Shown: one piece after another, positions 52,967-61,888 of the stretch | How the letters are laid out: every line of letters starts with the position of its first letter | Position numbering within the stretch: the stretch's first letter is position 1 | Assembly: GCF_014696825.1 (NCBI RefSeq) | Contig: NZ_JACJQU010000006.1 | Location: 150,542-214,541, forward strand | Reading direction: 5' to 3' | Origin: Anabaena sphaerica FACHB-251 | Lineage (GTDB): Bacteria; Cyanobacteriota; Cyanobacteriia; Cyanobacteriales; Nostocaceae | Length of the DNA: 64,000 nt | Position numbers and translations under genes: made by a program | Notes under the pieces: model-generated | Databases searched by the model: none | Told to the model about the DNA's origin: nothing | What the model saw: the letters and a program-made list of their open reading frames with translations, nothing else

Positions 52967-53777
52967 ACCCAGATATAATCGCCCCAAAGGGATTTTTTCT
53001 GGCATCAAAGAACTATTTACTAAAACCCTGGTAATTACTGAATTGGAAGTGCGGAAACTCCGCCATGATCCTAGTGATTTAGTGATCAGGGCTGTGCAAC
53101 CGGCTTTATGGCTGCTGATATTTGGGCAAGTATTTACCCGGACTCGCGCTATCCCTACAGGTAATTTACCTTACCTGGATTTTATGACTCCTGGTATTTT
53201 GGCTCAAAGTGCGCTGTTCGTCGCTATTTTTGCCGGGGGAATGACGTTAATTTGGGAACGTGATCTAGGTATTGTTCATAAATTTCTCGCTGCACCTATA
53301 CCCCGCGCAGCCATTGTTTTGGGTAAAGGTATTGCTTCTGGTGTGCGTTGTTTTTCCCAAGTGGTGTTTATTTACCTGTTAGCTTTGTTGTTAGGTGTAA
53401 ACTTAAATCACAATCCTTTGGCTTTCTTGCAAGTAGTTTTGATTGTGTTTTTAGGTGCTGGTTGTTTCTGCACTTTTTCACTCATTATCGGTTGTTTGGT
53501 AAAATCACGGGAAAGGTTTACGGGAATTGGACAATTAATCACCATGCCGTTATTTTTTGCCAGTAATGCGATCTATCCTATTTCATTGATGCCCGGTTGG
53601 TTAAAGGTCATTTCTCACATTAATCCTTTGACTTATGAAGTGGATGCTTTACGGGGTGCAATGCTGGCCAATGGCTCAAGTATCTATGGGTTCGGGTTAG
53701 ATTGTACAATTCTCTTGCTAACATTAATAGGTTTAACCTACATCTGTGGCCGACTTTATCCACGGGTGGCAATGTAA
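52923..53777 (+). CDS. ABC-2 type exporter permease (DrrB/NodJ-like)
   Basis: 284 aa, six transmembrane helices. QPALWLLIFGQVFTRT, DFMTPGILAQSALF, and FFASNAIYPISLMPGWLKVI with INPLTYEVDALRG are family signatures. Partner of the ATPase just upstream. Confidence 0.88.
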   Translation: MKLQEPDVPLNGWAEPRYNRPKGIFSGIKELFTKTLVITELEVRKLRHDPSDLVIRAVQPALWLLIFGQVFTRTRAIPTGNLPYLDFMTPGILAQSALFVAIFAGGMTLIWERDLGIVHKFLAAPIPRAAIVLGKGIASGVRCFSQVVFIYLLALLLGVNLNHNPLAFLQVVLIVFLGAGCFCTFSLIIGCLVKSRERFTGIGQLITMPLFFASNAIYPISLMPGWLKVISHINPLTYEVDALRGAMLANGSSIYGFGLDCTILLLTLIGLTYICGRLYPRVAM

Positions 53778-53796
53778 TCTGGAGAAAAACGATCTT

Positions 53797-54255
53797 ATGA
53801 GTTTGGATAAACCCTCTGAAGAATGTGCCGCAAGGGTGATGGAAACAGTCCCCTTATTGATGCGGTTTATCCGAGCCGAAATGCGATCGCACAGTTCTGA
53901 CTCTTTATCTATACCACAATTGCGATCACTCGCTTTTCTGAATCGCAATCCTGGTGCTTCCTTGTCTGAGGTAGCAGATCATTTAGGTGTCACCTGTGCT
54001 ACAGCATCAACAACTATAGAAAAATTAGTCCAACGAAATCTGGTGCAACGGACAGATAATCCTCAAGAACGACGACGAGTAGTCCTGAATTTGACGAGAG
54101 AAGGAAAACTGCTTTTAGAGCAATCCCAGGAAAAAACTCGCGGAGAAATTGCGGAGATTCTGGAGGGTTTGACACCAGAGCAAGTATCACATATTGAATC
54201 AGGCTTGACTCTACTAAAAAATGTCTTCGAGCAAACAGAAACCAACTCACCATAA
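53797..54255 (+). CDS. MarR family transcriptional regulator
   Basis: 152 aa from the ATG at 53797 (GGAGAAAAA lies upstream). Winged helix: PQLRSLAFLNRNPGASLSEV, LGVTCATASTTIEKLVQR and the wing DNPQERRRVVLNLT. Likely controls the surrounding transporter genes. Confidence 0.88.
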   Translation: MSLDKPSEECAARVMETVPLLMRFIRAEMRSHSSDSLSIPQLRSLAFLNRNPGASLSEVADHLGVTCATASTTIEKLVQRNLVQRTDNPQERRRVVLNLTREGKLLLEQSQEKTRGEIAEILEGLTPEQVSHIESGLTLLKNVFEQTETNSP

Positions 54256-55489
54256 CAATAAGGCTGCACAACACGATCCTTTGGCAGCCATGATATTTCG
54301 AGATTATCGGCTATTTACCATTGGGCGTGTAGTCCTCTTCACAGGTGGACAAATGCAGACCGTCGCGCTCGGCTGGGAGCTATATGAGCGGACAAATTCA
54401 CCGATGGCGTTAGGTGGAATCGGTCTGGCGCAGGTTTTACCCATGATTGCCCTAACTTTGATTACGGGACACGTTGCTGATAAAAGCGATCGCAAAAAGA
54501 TTACTTTATTGGCAATGCTGCTATTAATGTTTTGTTCTCTAACTTTAGCGGCTATTTCCTATTATCAAGGTGCAGTTTTTCTAATTTATGCTTGCTTATT
54601 ATTAACAGGTGTAGCTAGGGCATTTCTCAAGCCTGCGGGTGATGCGCTGATGTGGCAGTTAATACCGATGAGTGCTTTTACCAATGCAGCGACTTGGAAT
54701 AGTAGTAGTTTTCAATTAGCGTCGGTAATTGGTCCAGCTTTGGGAGGATTGAGTATTGCTGTTTTTAAGAGTGCGACGGGAGTATATATATTATCGGCGA
54801 TCGCTGCACTATCATGTTTTTTCCTCACCGCAGCCATTAAACCCCAAAAAACCAACTTTAAGAAAGAACCAATATCCCTGAAAACCCTAGCTGCTGGGGC
54901 TGAATTTGTTTGGAATAATCAACTCATTCTCGCAGCTATCACCCTAGATTTATTTGCTGTTTTGTTGGGTGGTGCAGTGGCATTATTACCCGTTTTTGCT
55001 AAAGATATTTTGCACGTTGGGCCTGTGGAATTGGGCTATTTACAAGCAGCCCCATCAATAGGTGCATTGATTATGGCAGCATTGTTGGTATATTTGCCAC
55101 CTATCCGCAAAGCTGGGCCAGCCTTACTTTGGTCTGTGGTTGGGTTTGGGATTGTGACAATTATTTTTGGGTTATCTCGTTGGGTGTGGTTGTCGTTGTT
55201 GATGTTGGCATTAAGTGGGGCGTTAGACAGCATTAGCGTGGTGATTCGTCATACTTTGGTGCAAATTCGCACTCCTGACCATTTGCGGGGTCGTGTTGCG
55301 GCTATCAATAGTGTATTTATCAGTGCTTCTAATGAGTTGGGGGGTTTTGAGTCTGGTTTGACTGCGGCTTTATTTGGACCGGTGTTTTCTGTGGTTGGTG
55401 GGGGTATTGGAACGATTTTGGTGGTGGTTGCTACGGCGGCGATTTGGCCGGAGATTAGGAAGTTGGGGGCGTTGCATGAGGATTTATAG
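54221..55489 (+). CDS. MFS transporter (EntS-like)
   Basis: 422 aa, about 12 helices. The A-motif-like loop GHVADKSDRKKI lies between helices 2 and 3, and LIPMSAFTNAATWNSSSFQ is typical of the MFS_3/enterobactin-exporter group. The ATG at 54221 overlaps marR by 35 bp; a start at 54290 (MIFRDYRLF) is also possible. Substrate unknown, drug or siderophore export likely. Confidence 0.85.
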   Translation: MSSSKQKPTHHNNKAAQHDPLAAMIFRDYRLFTIGRVVLFTGGQMQTVALGWELYERTNSPMALGGIGLAQVLPMIALTLITGHVADKSDRKKITLLAMLLLMFCSLTLAAISYYQGAVFLIYACLLLTGVARAFLKPAGDALMWQLIPMSAFTNAATWNSSSFQLASVIGPALGGLSIAVFKSATGVYILSAIAALSCFFLTAAIKPQKTNFKKEPISLKTLAAGAEFVWNNQLILAAITLDLFAVLLGGAVALLPVFAKDILHVGPVELGYLQAAPSIGALIMAALLVYLPPIRKAGPALLWSVVGFGIVTIIFGLSRWVWLSLLMLALSGALDSISVVIRHTLVQIRTPDHLRGRVAAINSVFISASNELGGFESGLTAALFGPVFSVVGGGIGTILVVVATAAIWPEIRKLGALHEDL

Positions 55490-55602
55490 GGGAAATAGTC
55501 TCACGCAGAGGCGCAGAGTCACAGAGAGGAAGAAGGAGTCTAAGGAATGAACTATTCATTACTTCTCTGGTTGAAAGTTGATGAATAATGAATTATATTA
55601 AA

Positions 55603-55631
55603 AATAATGCAATATAATATTGTGCATTATT
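55603..55631. promoter_or_regulatory. Palindromic operator of the toxin-antitoxin pair
   Basis: AATAATGCA and TGCATTATT are perfect 9-bp inverted repeats around an 11-bp AT core that contains TATAAT (55613-55618), a good -10 box. It lies 12 bp before the antitoxin ATG, as for autoregulated RHH antitoxins. Confidence 0.7.
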
Positions 55632-55642
55632 GAGGTAATTTC

Positions 55643-55909
55643 ATGAGTACCACGAGTTTTCGGCTTGATGATGACTTACAAGAGAAACTTGAGACCACTG
55701 CTAACCGTACTAAGCGTTCTAAAGGTTGGATAATTAATGATGCTCTTCGTCGGTATATTGAGCAAGAAGAACTTAAAGAAAGGATATTGGCAGAAACTCA
55801 AGAAGCTTTAGCTGATATTGAAGCCGGTCGTGTAGTATCAGGAGAAGAGGTGATGAAATGGTTGGAAACTTGGGGAACTGCTGCGGAAACTAAGGCTCCT
55901 TTGCTATGA
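55643..55909 (+). CDS. CopG/RHH antitoxin
   Basis: 88 aa. STTSFRLDDDLQEKLETTAN, RTKRSKGWIINDALRRYIEQ: ribbon-helix-helix. Overlaps the toxin start (ATGA). Confidence 0.85.
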   Translation: MSTTSFRLDDDLQEKLETTANRTKRSKGWIINDALRRYIEQEELKERILAETQEALADIEAGRVVSGEEVMKWLETWGTAAETKAPLL

Positions 55910-56184
55910 AATTAGAGTTTTCGGAAAGTGCAGTTCAAGATTTGATTCGGCTACGGGAGTTTATCGCAGTTCATAATCCCAAAGCGGCAGAACGCATATC
56001 TCTGCGGCTGCGACAAGCGATCGCAAAAATTGTACTGCATCCCGATATAGGGCGTTCTATACCGGAGTTTGAAAATGTCCGTGAACTTGTAGCTGGTGAT
56101 TATGTTGTGCGATATTTACGTCTTGAGGATGCGATTTTTGTATTAAGAATATGGCACGGTAAGGAGTTTCGTGATTTTGGGTAA
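55906..56184 (+). CDS. RelE/ParE family toxin
   Basis: 92 aa. LEFSESAVQDLIRLREFI, NPKAAERISLRLRQA, HPDIGRSIPEFENVREL and VLRIWHGKEF: the ParE fold. ParE toxins poison gyrase, RelE cleaves mRNA; the sequence favours ParE. Confidence 0.85.
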   Translation: MKLEFSESAVQDLIRLREFIAVHNPKAAERISLRLRQAIAKIVLHPDIGRSIPEFENVRELVAGDYVVRYLRLEDAIFVLRIWHGKEFRDFG

Positions 56185-56262
56185 AAACTGAAACTAGATA
56201 GAGACTATACGGGCTTTTTATGCGAAAGTTAATCCAAGTATTTTGGAAGTCTCTGCTCTACC

Positions 56263-56508
56263 TTAGTAAGTATGGCGTTGTTGGTCAATTTCTGCAAATA
56301 TTTCTGTTAAATCTGGTTGATTTTTCCACGTGCCAAATAAGTTATTTAATTTAGCTAATCTTTCCTCTTCTGTTAAATGTAGTTTTGGTTTTGGTATTTG
56401 CTTTTCAATAAATTCTAAGTCAATTATTATTTCTGTTCCATCTGGAATGTTATTAATTTGTTCTAATAACTCAATATTTTGACCGCGTTTTATTCCTCTA
56501 ACCTTCAT
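56263..56508 (-). CDS. Small antitoxin-like protein
   Basis: 81 aa. RGIKRGQNIELLEQINNIPD, GTEIIIDLEF then an acidic helix. It resembles short cyanobacterial proteins with an AbrB/MazE-like front strand; no toxin follows. Function not recognised. Confidence 0.5.
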   Translation of the reverse strand: MKVRGIKRGQNIELLEQINNIPDGTEIIIDLEFIEKQIPKPKLHLTEEERLAKLNNLFGTWKNQPDLTEIFAEIDQQRHTY

Positions 56509-56535
56509 GTTGATTTATCCTCATAATCTGATTAT

Positions 56536-56820
56536 TTATTCTTGCAGCAATGCTTGAAAACGTTCATCATTGCGGATATTGTCATTAGAACTAATTGCTA
56601 AAATACCCACATTTCTATTTTTGTAATCTTGTCCTAATTTTGCTAATTCAAATTTGATATGTTGCACAAAAGGACAATGACGACTAACAAATATAACTAC
56701 TAATACTTTTTTATCAGCAAAATTTGCCAATGAAATCGTTTTACCTGAAACCACATCTGGGAGAGAAAAATTTGGTGCTAAAGTTCCCAAAGGTAACATT
56801 GTCGAAGGTGTTAAAGCCAT
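56536..56820 (-). pseudogene. Truncated thioredoxin-family (AhpC/TSA-like) gene
   Basis: 94 aa against about 190 for the family. The front is intact: LGTLAPNFSLPDVVSGKTIS, VIFVSRHCPFVQHIKFELAK (single Cys), VGILAISSNDN. After that the tail RNDERFQALLQE is not family-like and looks borrowed from another gene. Confidence 0.7.
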
Positions 56821-56869
56821 AAAATAAACGTCCTTTAATTTTCCAATTACAATTATTTAATGCTTTTAA

Positions 56870-56962
56870 ACCTAAAACCTCTCTCCAAACCTCTCTCCTA
56901 CAAGGAGAGAGGCTTTGATTTCCCCCCTTCCCTAAAAGGGAAGGGGGTTAGGGGGTTAGGTT
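56870..56962. repeat. CCTCTCC / GGTTAGGGGG palindromic repeats
   Basis: CCTCTCTCC/GGAGAGAGG and CCCCCCTTCCCT/AGGGAAGGGGG hairpins side by side, ending GGGGGTTAGGTTAA; related to 47376-47511. The right edge is the 3' end of the dioxygenase gene. Confidence 0.75.
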
Positions 56963-57869
56963 AAGCTGCTACAAGATTGGGAATATATGCCGCAGAATCT
57001 CCTTTAATGGCTTGACTATATTTACCGTCAATACCTAAAGGAAGATCACCAGCAATGGTTACACGCTGCACACGACGGGGTTGATCTCCATAATCAGCAA
57101 CGGCATAATGTTGAGTAGCGCGGTTATCCCAAAACGCTACATCCCCAACTTGCCAACGCCAACGCACTGTATTCTCAGGTCGTGTAATATAAGATTGCAA
57201 CAAGCGAATAATATCGGCTGATTCAGTGGGAGATAAACCGCAAATTTGACGCACAAAACCACCAATAAACAAACCTTTTTCCCCAGATTCAGGGTGAATT
57301 CTCACCACTGGATGCAAGGTTTCATACACTGTTGAAGTAAAAACATCTCGGTAAGATTTCACTTCTTCAGGTATATCAAAAGCTGTGGCATAATCATAAG
57401 CATTGCTATGTACAGCCCAAAGTTTGTCAGCTAAATTACGCAAATGCTCCGGTAAATCTTGGTATGCAGTCACCGAATTTGCCCAAATAGTATCCCCTCC
57501 TGCTGGGGGAATTACCAATGCCCGCAAGACCGAGCCAAGGGGCGGACGATCTACAAATGTAACATCGGTGTGCCAGTTATTCGCACGGGCAACAGTGCGG
57601 CTATAATCTAAATCCAATACTTCTGGATGTCCAGGAAGTGATGGAACTGTGGGATGTGCAGTAGTGATTTCACCAAAACGACGCGCAAAATTTATTTGTC
57701 CATTAGCATCAAGTTCTTGTCCACGGAAGAAAATAACTTTATATTGAACCAAAGCTTTTCTAATTTCGTTGATGATTTCATCACTGAGATTTTCAGCTAG
57801 ATTAACACCTTTAATTTTTGCACCGATGCGTCCAGCAATGGGTTTAACTTCTATGTTTTGATAACTCAT
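56961..57869 (-). CDS. TauD/TfdA-type dioxygenase (taurine-dioxygenase-like)
   Basis: 302 aa. NWHTDVTFVDRPP gives His-x-Asp; WDNRATQHYAVADYG gives the distal His; QPRRVQRVTIAGD carries the 2-oxoglutarate Arg. Closer to classical TauD than the 39451 gene in its opening (GRIGAKIKGVNL). Probably desulfonates taurine or a related compound. Upstream GST may be co-transcribed (44 bp gap). Confidence 0.85.
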   Translation of the reverse strand: MSYQNIEVKPIAGRIGAKIKGVNLAENLSDEIINEIRKALVQYKVIFFRGQELDANGQINFARRFGEITTAHPTVPSLPGHPEVLDLDYSRTVARANNWHTDVTFVDRPPLGSVLRALVIPPAGGDTIWANSVTAYQDLPEHLRNLADKLWAVHSNAYDYATAFDIPEEVKSYRDVFTSTVYETLHPVVRIHPESGEKGLFIGGFVRQICGLSPTESADIIRLLQSYITRPENTVRWRWQVGDVAFWDNRATQHYAVADYGDQPRRVQRVTIAGDLPLGIDGKYSQAIKGDSAAYIPNLVAA

Positions 57870-57913
57870 AAATCTGTGTTCTCAAGTTAGGAATAGTTAA
57901 ATGCAGCGTTTGA

Positions 57914-58585
57914 CTAAGCAGCGACAGGCACAGGAGCAGCAAATTTAGCATATCGCTCAATATAGAACTCTTTGGAGTGAGCGATCGCCTTTACAGATTC
58001 ACGTTCTTTAAGCGCGTGTTTCCACTGTTTCAAACGAGTGAATTCAGCAGGGATACCAAAGCCACGATAATGTTTAAGAGCAGCCCATCTTTCAAACCAG
58101 GGGAAAAAGGTAAAATCAACCAAACTGATAGATTCACCAAACCAGTAGGGACCATCTCCCGAAAGTTTTCCTAAACCTTCATTTTCAATAAATTCTAGAT
58201 GTTTGTAGAGTTCTTGTTTAGCTTCTTCTTGTTTTTGGAAATCTGGACTGCGTAACAGAGTAGAAAAAGCAGGAACTAATCTAGTATTAGCAAAATCTAT
58301 CCAAATTCGAGCCTGAGCTTTTGCAATGGGGTTACTAGGTAAAAGCGGTGGGTTAGGAAACACTTCATCCAGATATTCATTAATAACTGCTGATTCCCAA
58401 ATTCGATTTTCCCCATGAGTAATTGCAGGTACTTTTCCATAGGGAGAAACTTTTGTAAAACCTTCTGGTTTATTCTGCAAATCAATTTCAATCAAATCAA
58501 AATCAATACCTTTTTCTTGAAGTACCAAGCGGGTACGGTGAGCATAAGGACAAACAACCGCACTATAAATCTTAATGTCAGCCAT
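57914..58585 (-). CDS. Glutathione S-transferase family protein
   Basis: 223 aa from the ATG at 58585. Thioredoxin-like N-domain with Cys-Pro-Tyr (YSAVVCPYAHRTRLVLQEKG), YGKVPAITHGENRIWESAVI with the GSH-binding Glu-Ser, then an all-helical domain. The CPY active site suggests an Omega/DHAR-type thiol transferase or reductase. Confidence 0.85.
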   Translation of the reverse strand: MADIKIYSAVVCPYAHRTRLVLQEKGIDFDLIEIDLQNKPEGFTKVSPYGKVPAITHGENRIWESAVINEYLDEVFPNPPLLPSNPIAKAQARIWIDFANTRLVPAFSTLLRSPDFQKQEEAKQELYKHLEFIENEGLGKLSGDGPYWFGESISLVDFTFFPWFERWAALKHYRGFGIPAEFTRLKQWKHALKERESVKAIAHSKEFYIERYAKFAAPVPVAA

Positions 58586-58656
58586 GTTTAAATTCCTTAG
58601 TAAATGAGGATTTGTGTTTGGGAAATTTGTTGACATCAAAAACCCAAATCTTAAAT

Positions 58657-58746
58657 AGACATCTGGTGGTAATTTAATGTGCGTGGTTTGAAACCCTTGT
58701 AGAGACGTTCCGGCGGAACGTCTCTACCATATTTCCGGAGAGGTCT
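58657..58746. mobile_element. 90-bp MITE (AGACATCT ends), copy 2
   Basis: Nearly identical to 27196-27284, including the GTAGAGACGTTCCG/CGGAACGTCTCTAC hairpin; the left end has decayed (AGACATCTGGTGG). Confidence 0.85.
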
Positions 58747-58789
58747 ATTGAGTTTCTGCAAAGGTTGAAAACTATATAAACTTACACAA

Positions 58790-59443
58790 ATGCTTTCTCA
58801 CACAGTCCTTTTCGACCTAGATGGAACTCTAACTGATCCTAAACTGGGGATTACTCGCTGTATTCAGTATGCCTTATCGGAGCTTGGTTATAAACCACCA
58901 GATGCTAATGAATTGCATTGGTGTATTGGACCACCACTGAAAAGTAGTTTTTCCCAGTTATTGCAAACCTCTGATGACACATTGCTGGAGGAGGCAATTT
59001 TACTCTATCGTAGTCGCTTTTCTACAATTGGGTTATTTGAAAATTCACTTTATTCGCAAATTCCCGAAACCCTAAAAATTATTCGTGCTGCTGGTTATCA
59101 GACTTTTGTAGCCACTTCTAAACCTCAGATTTATGCTACGCGCATTATTGAATATTTTGATTTAGCACCTTTGTTTGATGGTGTTTATGGTAGTGAGTTA
59201 GATGGTAATAGAAGTGTGAAAGGTGATTTAATTTCCTACATTATAGACATCGAAAGCCTTTTAACTTCTACTGTCGTTATGGTAGGCGATCGCTCTCATG
59301 ATATCATCGGAGCTAAGAAAAATAATATTGCTTCAATTGGTGTGACTTATGGCTATGGAAGTAGGGAGGAATTGGAAACTCATAAAGCTGATTTAATTGC
59401 TGATTTTCCAAAGGAAATTCCTACATTACTGCCTTTGATTTGA
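58790..59443 (+). CDS. HAD-family phosphatase (phosphoglycolate-phosphatase-like)
   Basis: 217 aa. FDLDGTLTD (nucleophile and acid Asp), VATSKPQIYA, and VMVGDRSHDIIGAKKN (motif IV). IA-type cap. Phosphoglycolate or pyrophosphate-type substrate is likely. Confidence 0.85.
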   Translation: MLSHTVLFDLDGTLTDPKLGITRCIQYALSELGYKPPDANELHWCIGPPLKSSFSQLLQTSDDTLLEEAILLYRSRFSTIGLFENSLYSQIPETLKIIRAAGYQTFVATSKPQIYATRIIEYFDLAPLFDGVYGSELDGNRSVKGDLISYIIDIESLLTSTVVMVGDRSHDIIGAKKNNIASIGVTYGYGSREELETHKADLIADFPKEIPTLLPLI

Positions 59444-59484
59444 TTAAGATAGCAAATTTAAACCTATTTATTAACAGCTAATTC

Positions 59485-59868
59485 CTAGCTTAAAATCTGA
59501 AGTTTAGTTTCATCAAATACCAAACCTCGACGGGCAAAATATTTATGAATGTTGATTTGTACAAATAAATCTTTGAGTTCTTCGGCAATTTCAGATGGAG
59601 GATTTCCTGATAAAGCAGTTGTAATTAAACGTTCTGCAATGTGAATTTCTCCACAGTCAATTGCTAGGGTTGCGGCACTACGATACAATATTGAACGAGT
59701 TGGTTCTGCTGCAAAATTATTTGTTATTAATTCTGCGGCTAATCGTTCTTTTTCAAATGCTTGTCGGGATAATTGGGAAGCTAAATCTAAGTTATTTCTA
59801 AGTTTAGCAACTTGTGCCATTTCGGCTAAATCCATAGCTTGTTGATGTAACTCTTGAATCTGACTCAT
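59485..59868 (-). CDS. Uncharacterised helical protein
   Basis: 127 aa, all alpha with TPR-like spacing: QEGLHQQAM-type start, LASQLSRQAFEKERLAAELI, RSILYRSAATLAIDCGEI, HIAERLITTALSG. Overlaps the upstream gene by 4 bp (ATGA), so the two are coupled. Not recognised. Confidence 0.55.
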   Translation of the reverse strand: MSQIQELHQQAMDLAEMAQVAKLRNNLDLASQLSRQAFEKERLAAELITNNFAAEPTRSILYRSAATLAIDCGEIHIAERLITTALSGNPPSEIAEELKDLFVQINIHKYFARRGLVFDETKLQILS

Positions 59869-60407
59869 TTTTTTACTATGAACGCTAAAGGATTACTAAA
59901 TTCAACTACCACGATGTAAGCTGGGAGTGTGCCATCTGTGGGGCTGACTTGCTCAAGTTTCTGTTTAATTCTAGCTTTTATTCGGCTGTCGTCGCCTTTA
60001 CGGATACCGGAAACTTCCAACCGCACTGCATTTTGAAATGGCAACTCATTGTTATCGCCTTTTTGACCTAACCAATAATCAAATCCTGTTCCTCTGCGAG
60101 AGCGTTCAATAACTGTATAGTCCGTAAGTTCTTGTATAATTAAAAAAGCAATTCCATAAGCTGCCTGTTCTGTAGTATATTCGCTATCGTTCCAACAGCG
60201 TAGCATTTGGTCTGTTACCTCTTGCCAATATAGTTTAAAAACAGAGGTAAACTCTCCTTTGACTGTGAGTTCTATACCCTGAATATAACCTTGATTGTTT
60301 AAACAAACAGCACAGGCTTCTGCTAATGTTGCACCAAAGGCTGGAGTAATAGCGGGTAATCCTTGTTCAAGTTTGGTAATTACCAATTCTTTCGAGTTTG
60401 AATTCAT
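59865..60407 (-). CDS. Uncharacterised protein, partner of the 59485 gene
   Basis: 180 aa, alpha/beta. PAFGATLAEACAVCLNNQGY, then QAAYGIAFLIIQELTDYTVI, RRGTGFDYWLGQKGD and RLEVSGIRKGDDSRIKARI. The core (GTGFDYWLG...LEVSGI...K) resembles a restriction-endonuclease-like strand order, but no catalytic set is certain. Function unknown. Confidence 0.55.
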   Translation of the reverse strand: MNSNSKELVITKLEQGLPAITPAFGATLAEACAVCLNNQGYIQGIELTVKGEFTSVFKLYWQEVTDQMLRCWNDSEYTTEQAAYGIAFLIIQELTDYTVIERSRRGTGFDYWLGQKGDNNELPFQNAVRLEVSGIRKGDDSRIKARIKQKLEQVSPTDGTLPAYIVVVEFSNPLAFIVKK

Positions 60408-60431
60408 CAGTTAATGAAGATTTTAGTCTTG

Positions 60432-60463
60432 TTGACAGCATATCACACTTATGTTAGTATAAT
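60432..60463 (+). promoter_or_regulatory. Possible sigma-70 promoter
   Basis: TTGACA (60432-60437) and TATAAT (60458-60463) with a long 20-bp spacer, 27 bp before the next start. Confidence 0.4.
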
Positions 60464-60489
60464 TAAGTTTATATGTTTAGGTATAAAAT

Positions 60490-60726
60490 ATGTCAGAAAA
60501 TAAAGAAGAACGTTTGGATATTGCAAAAAAATTCAAAGAGATAATACAAGAGATTGACCCAGAAGATTTGATACAGTTTATTGATGATAATTGGACTTTG
60601 AATTTAATAGATATAATAGATAGTCTTTGTGAAAAAGGAAGAAAAAAGAATTTACAGTTGGAAGATGAAGTAACTAGACTGAGTTTAGAAGTAACATATA
60701 GAAATTCAACAGATTCTAAAGAATAG
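60490..60726 (+). CDS. Small uncharacterised acidic protein
   Basis: 78 aa, helical and charged: EERLDIAKKFKEIIQEIDPE, then a coiled-coil-like KKNLQLEDEVTRLSLEV. Divergent from the 59865/59485 pair. Not recognised. Confidence 0.45.
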   Translation: MSENKEERLDIAKKFKEIIQEIDPEDLIQFIDDNWTLNLIDIIDSLCEKGRKKNLQLEDEVTRLSLEVTYRNSTDSKE

Positions 60727-60939
60727 AAATTAAAAAGTCCTCTAATACTCTCTTGTTTAATGAATTATTAAAAAACTGTAAAACGCTTGCGGTAAAGCAA
60801 TTTTATTTTTGATACCACAAGCGGTTTTTTATTTTTTTTCTCATCGCTAATATTTACCCTTACTATAAAATCAATGGACAATTTTTCTGTTTTGATACAA
60901 ACAAATATTTTATCTTCTACATTACGTAGTATAGCAAGT

Positions 60940-61302
60940 CTAAAAAATCTTCTTATTCCACCACTGATTGTTATTTATTATTTGTTGAAGTTCATTTATC
61001 TCTTCTTGCAATTTTCTGACCTTATCATCTCTAACTGATTTTTTAGATAATATTTGTATAGCTAATTGAAATTCAGAAATAGCATTCTTATATTTTTTCA
61101 GACTTTTGTAGATGTTACCCTTCAAGATATAGGCATCAGAATAGCCACGATTTATTTTTACTAACTCATCAAGACTTTCTATAGCTAGGTTCATATCGCC
61201 CTTGCTAGTATATGCCCATGCTCTCATATAATAGCTATCACAGTACCCAGGGAATTTTTGAATTACAGTGGTATAATCATCTATCGCTTGATTATAACCT
61301 CA
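60940..61302 (-). pseudogene. TPR protein lacking its N-terminus
   Basis: TPR frame opens right after a stop at about 61303 and reads YNQAIDDYTTVIQKFPGYCD, then AWAYTSKGDMNLAIESLDEL and NIYKSLKKYKNAISEFQLAI. An internal ATG at 61227 could make a 95-aa remnant. The front of the gene is missing. Confidence 0.55.
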
Positions 61303-61888
61303 TATTTGGTTGATCCTGTCAATGCGTAAGTCCTAATTTCTTTGTTTTCTACCTAGTTCTAGTTTAGCAAAAATCTAAGCCTTCGTAAGTTGGGAAAATT
61401 ATTTTCATTTATTCAATACCTGTACTGTGGAGTTTTCATACTTATATTTTAAGCTACTTTGCTTTTACTCAATAGTTAAATACAAGTACGTTTGTCCTAT
61501 ATATTTTATTCAAATTGAGCGATCGCGTTCTGCCCACCAGAGGCGAGATCGCCCACTCTGCATACCCTTAGACTCATCAAATACTTAGAATCTCTAACAA
61601 TTAGCTGCCAACAAATTTAGTTCACCATATTTTTTCTTAAAAGGTACTTGCTTTTTCATGAGAGTTATGAGATTCTACTATTAATCTACGATAAACCAAT
61701 CGAGATATAGTAGTTTAATCGGCAACCCACCACTAACACTAATGCCTACAACTATGGCTAAGGAGTTGAAAAAGCTTTCCCAACAAATAAATATGCAGTA
61801 GTCACATTGATATATATGACAACTGCCATACCAGAAAATTTTTATCATCCTATATCCATGTAGTAAAAAATATTACTTAGATTCTGAT
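61303..61888. other. Upstream region of the monooxygenase gene
   Basis: AT-rich, no supported gene. Contains a weak copy of the putative operator (61687-61713). Confidence 0.5.
61687..61713 (+). promoter_or_regulatory. Weak copy of the operator (site D)
   Basis: TACGATA, 12 bp, TATAGTAG: one mismatch in the left half and one in the right, with identical spacing and a shared TCGA in the spacer. 176 bp before the monooxygenase start. Confidence 0.4.
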
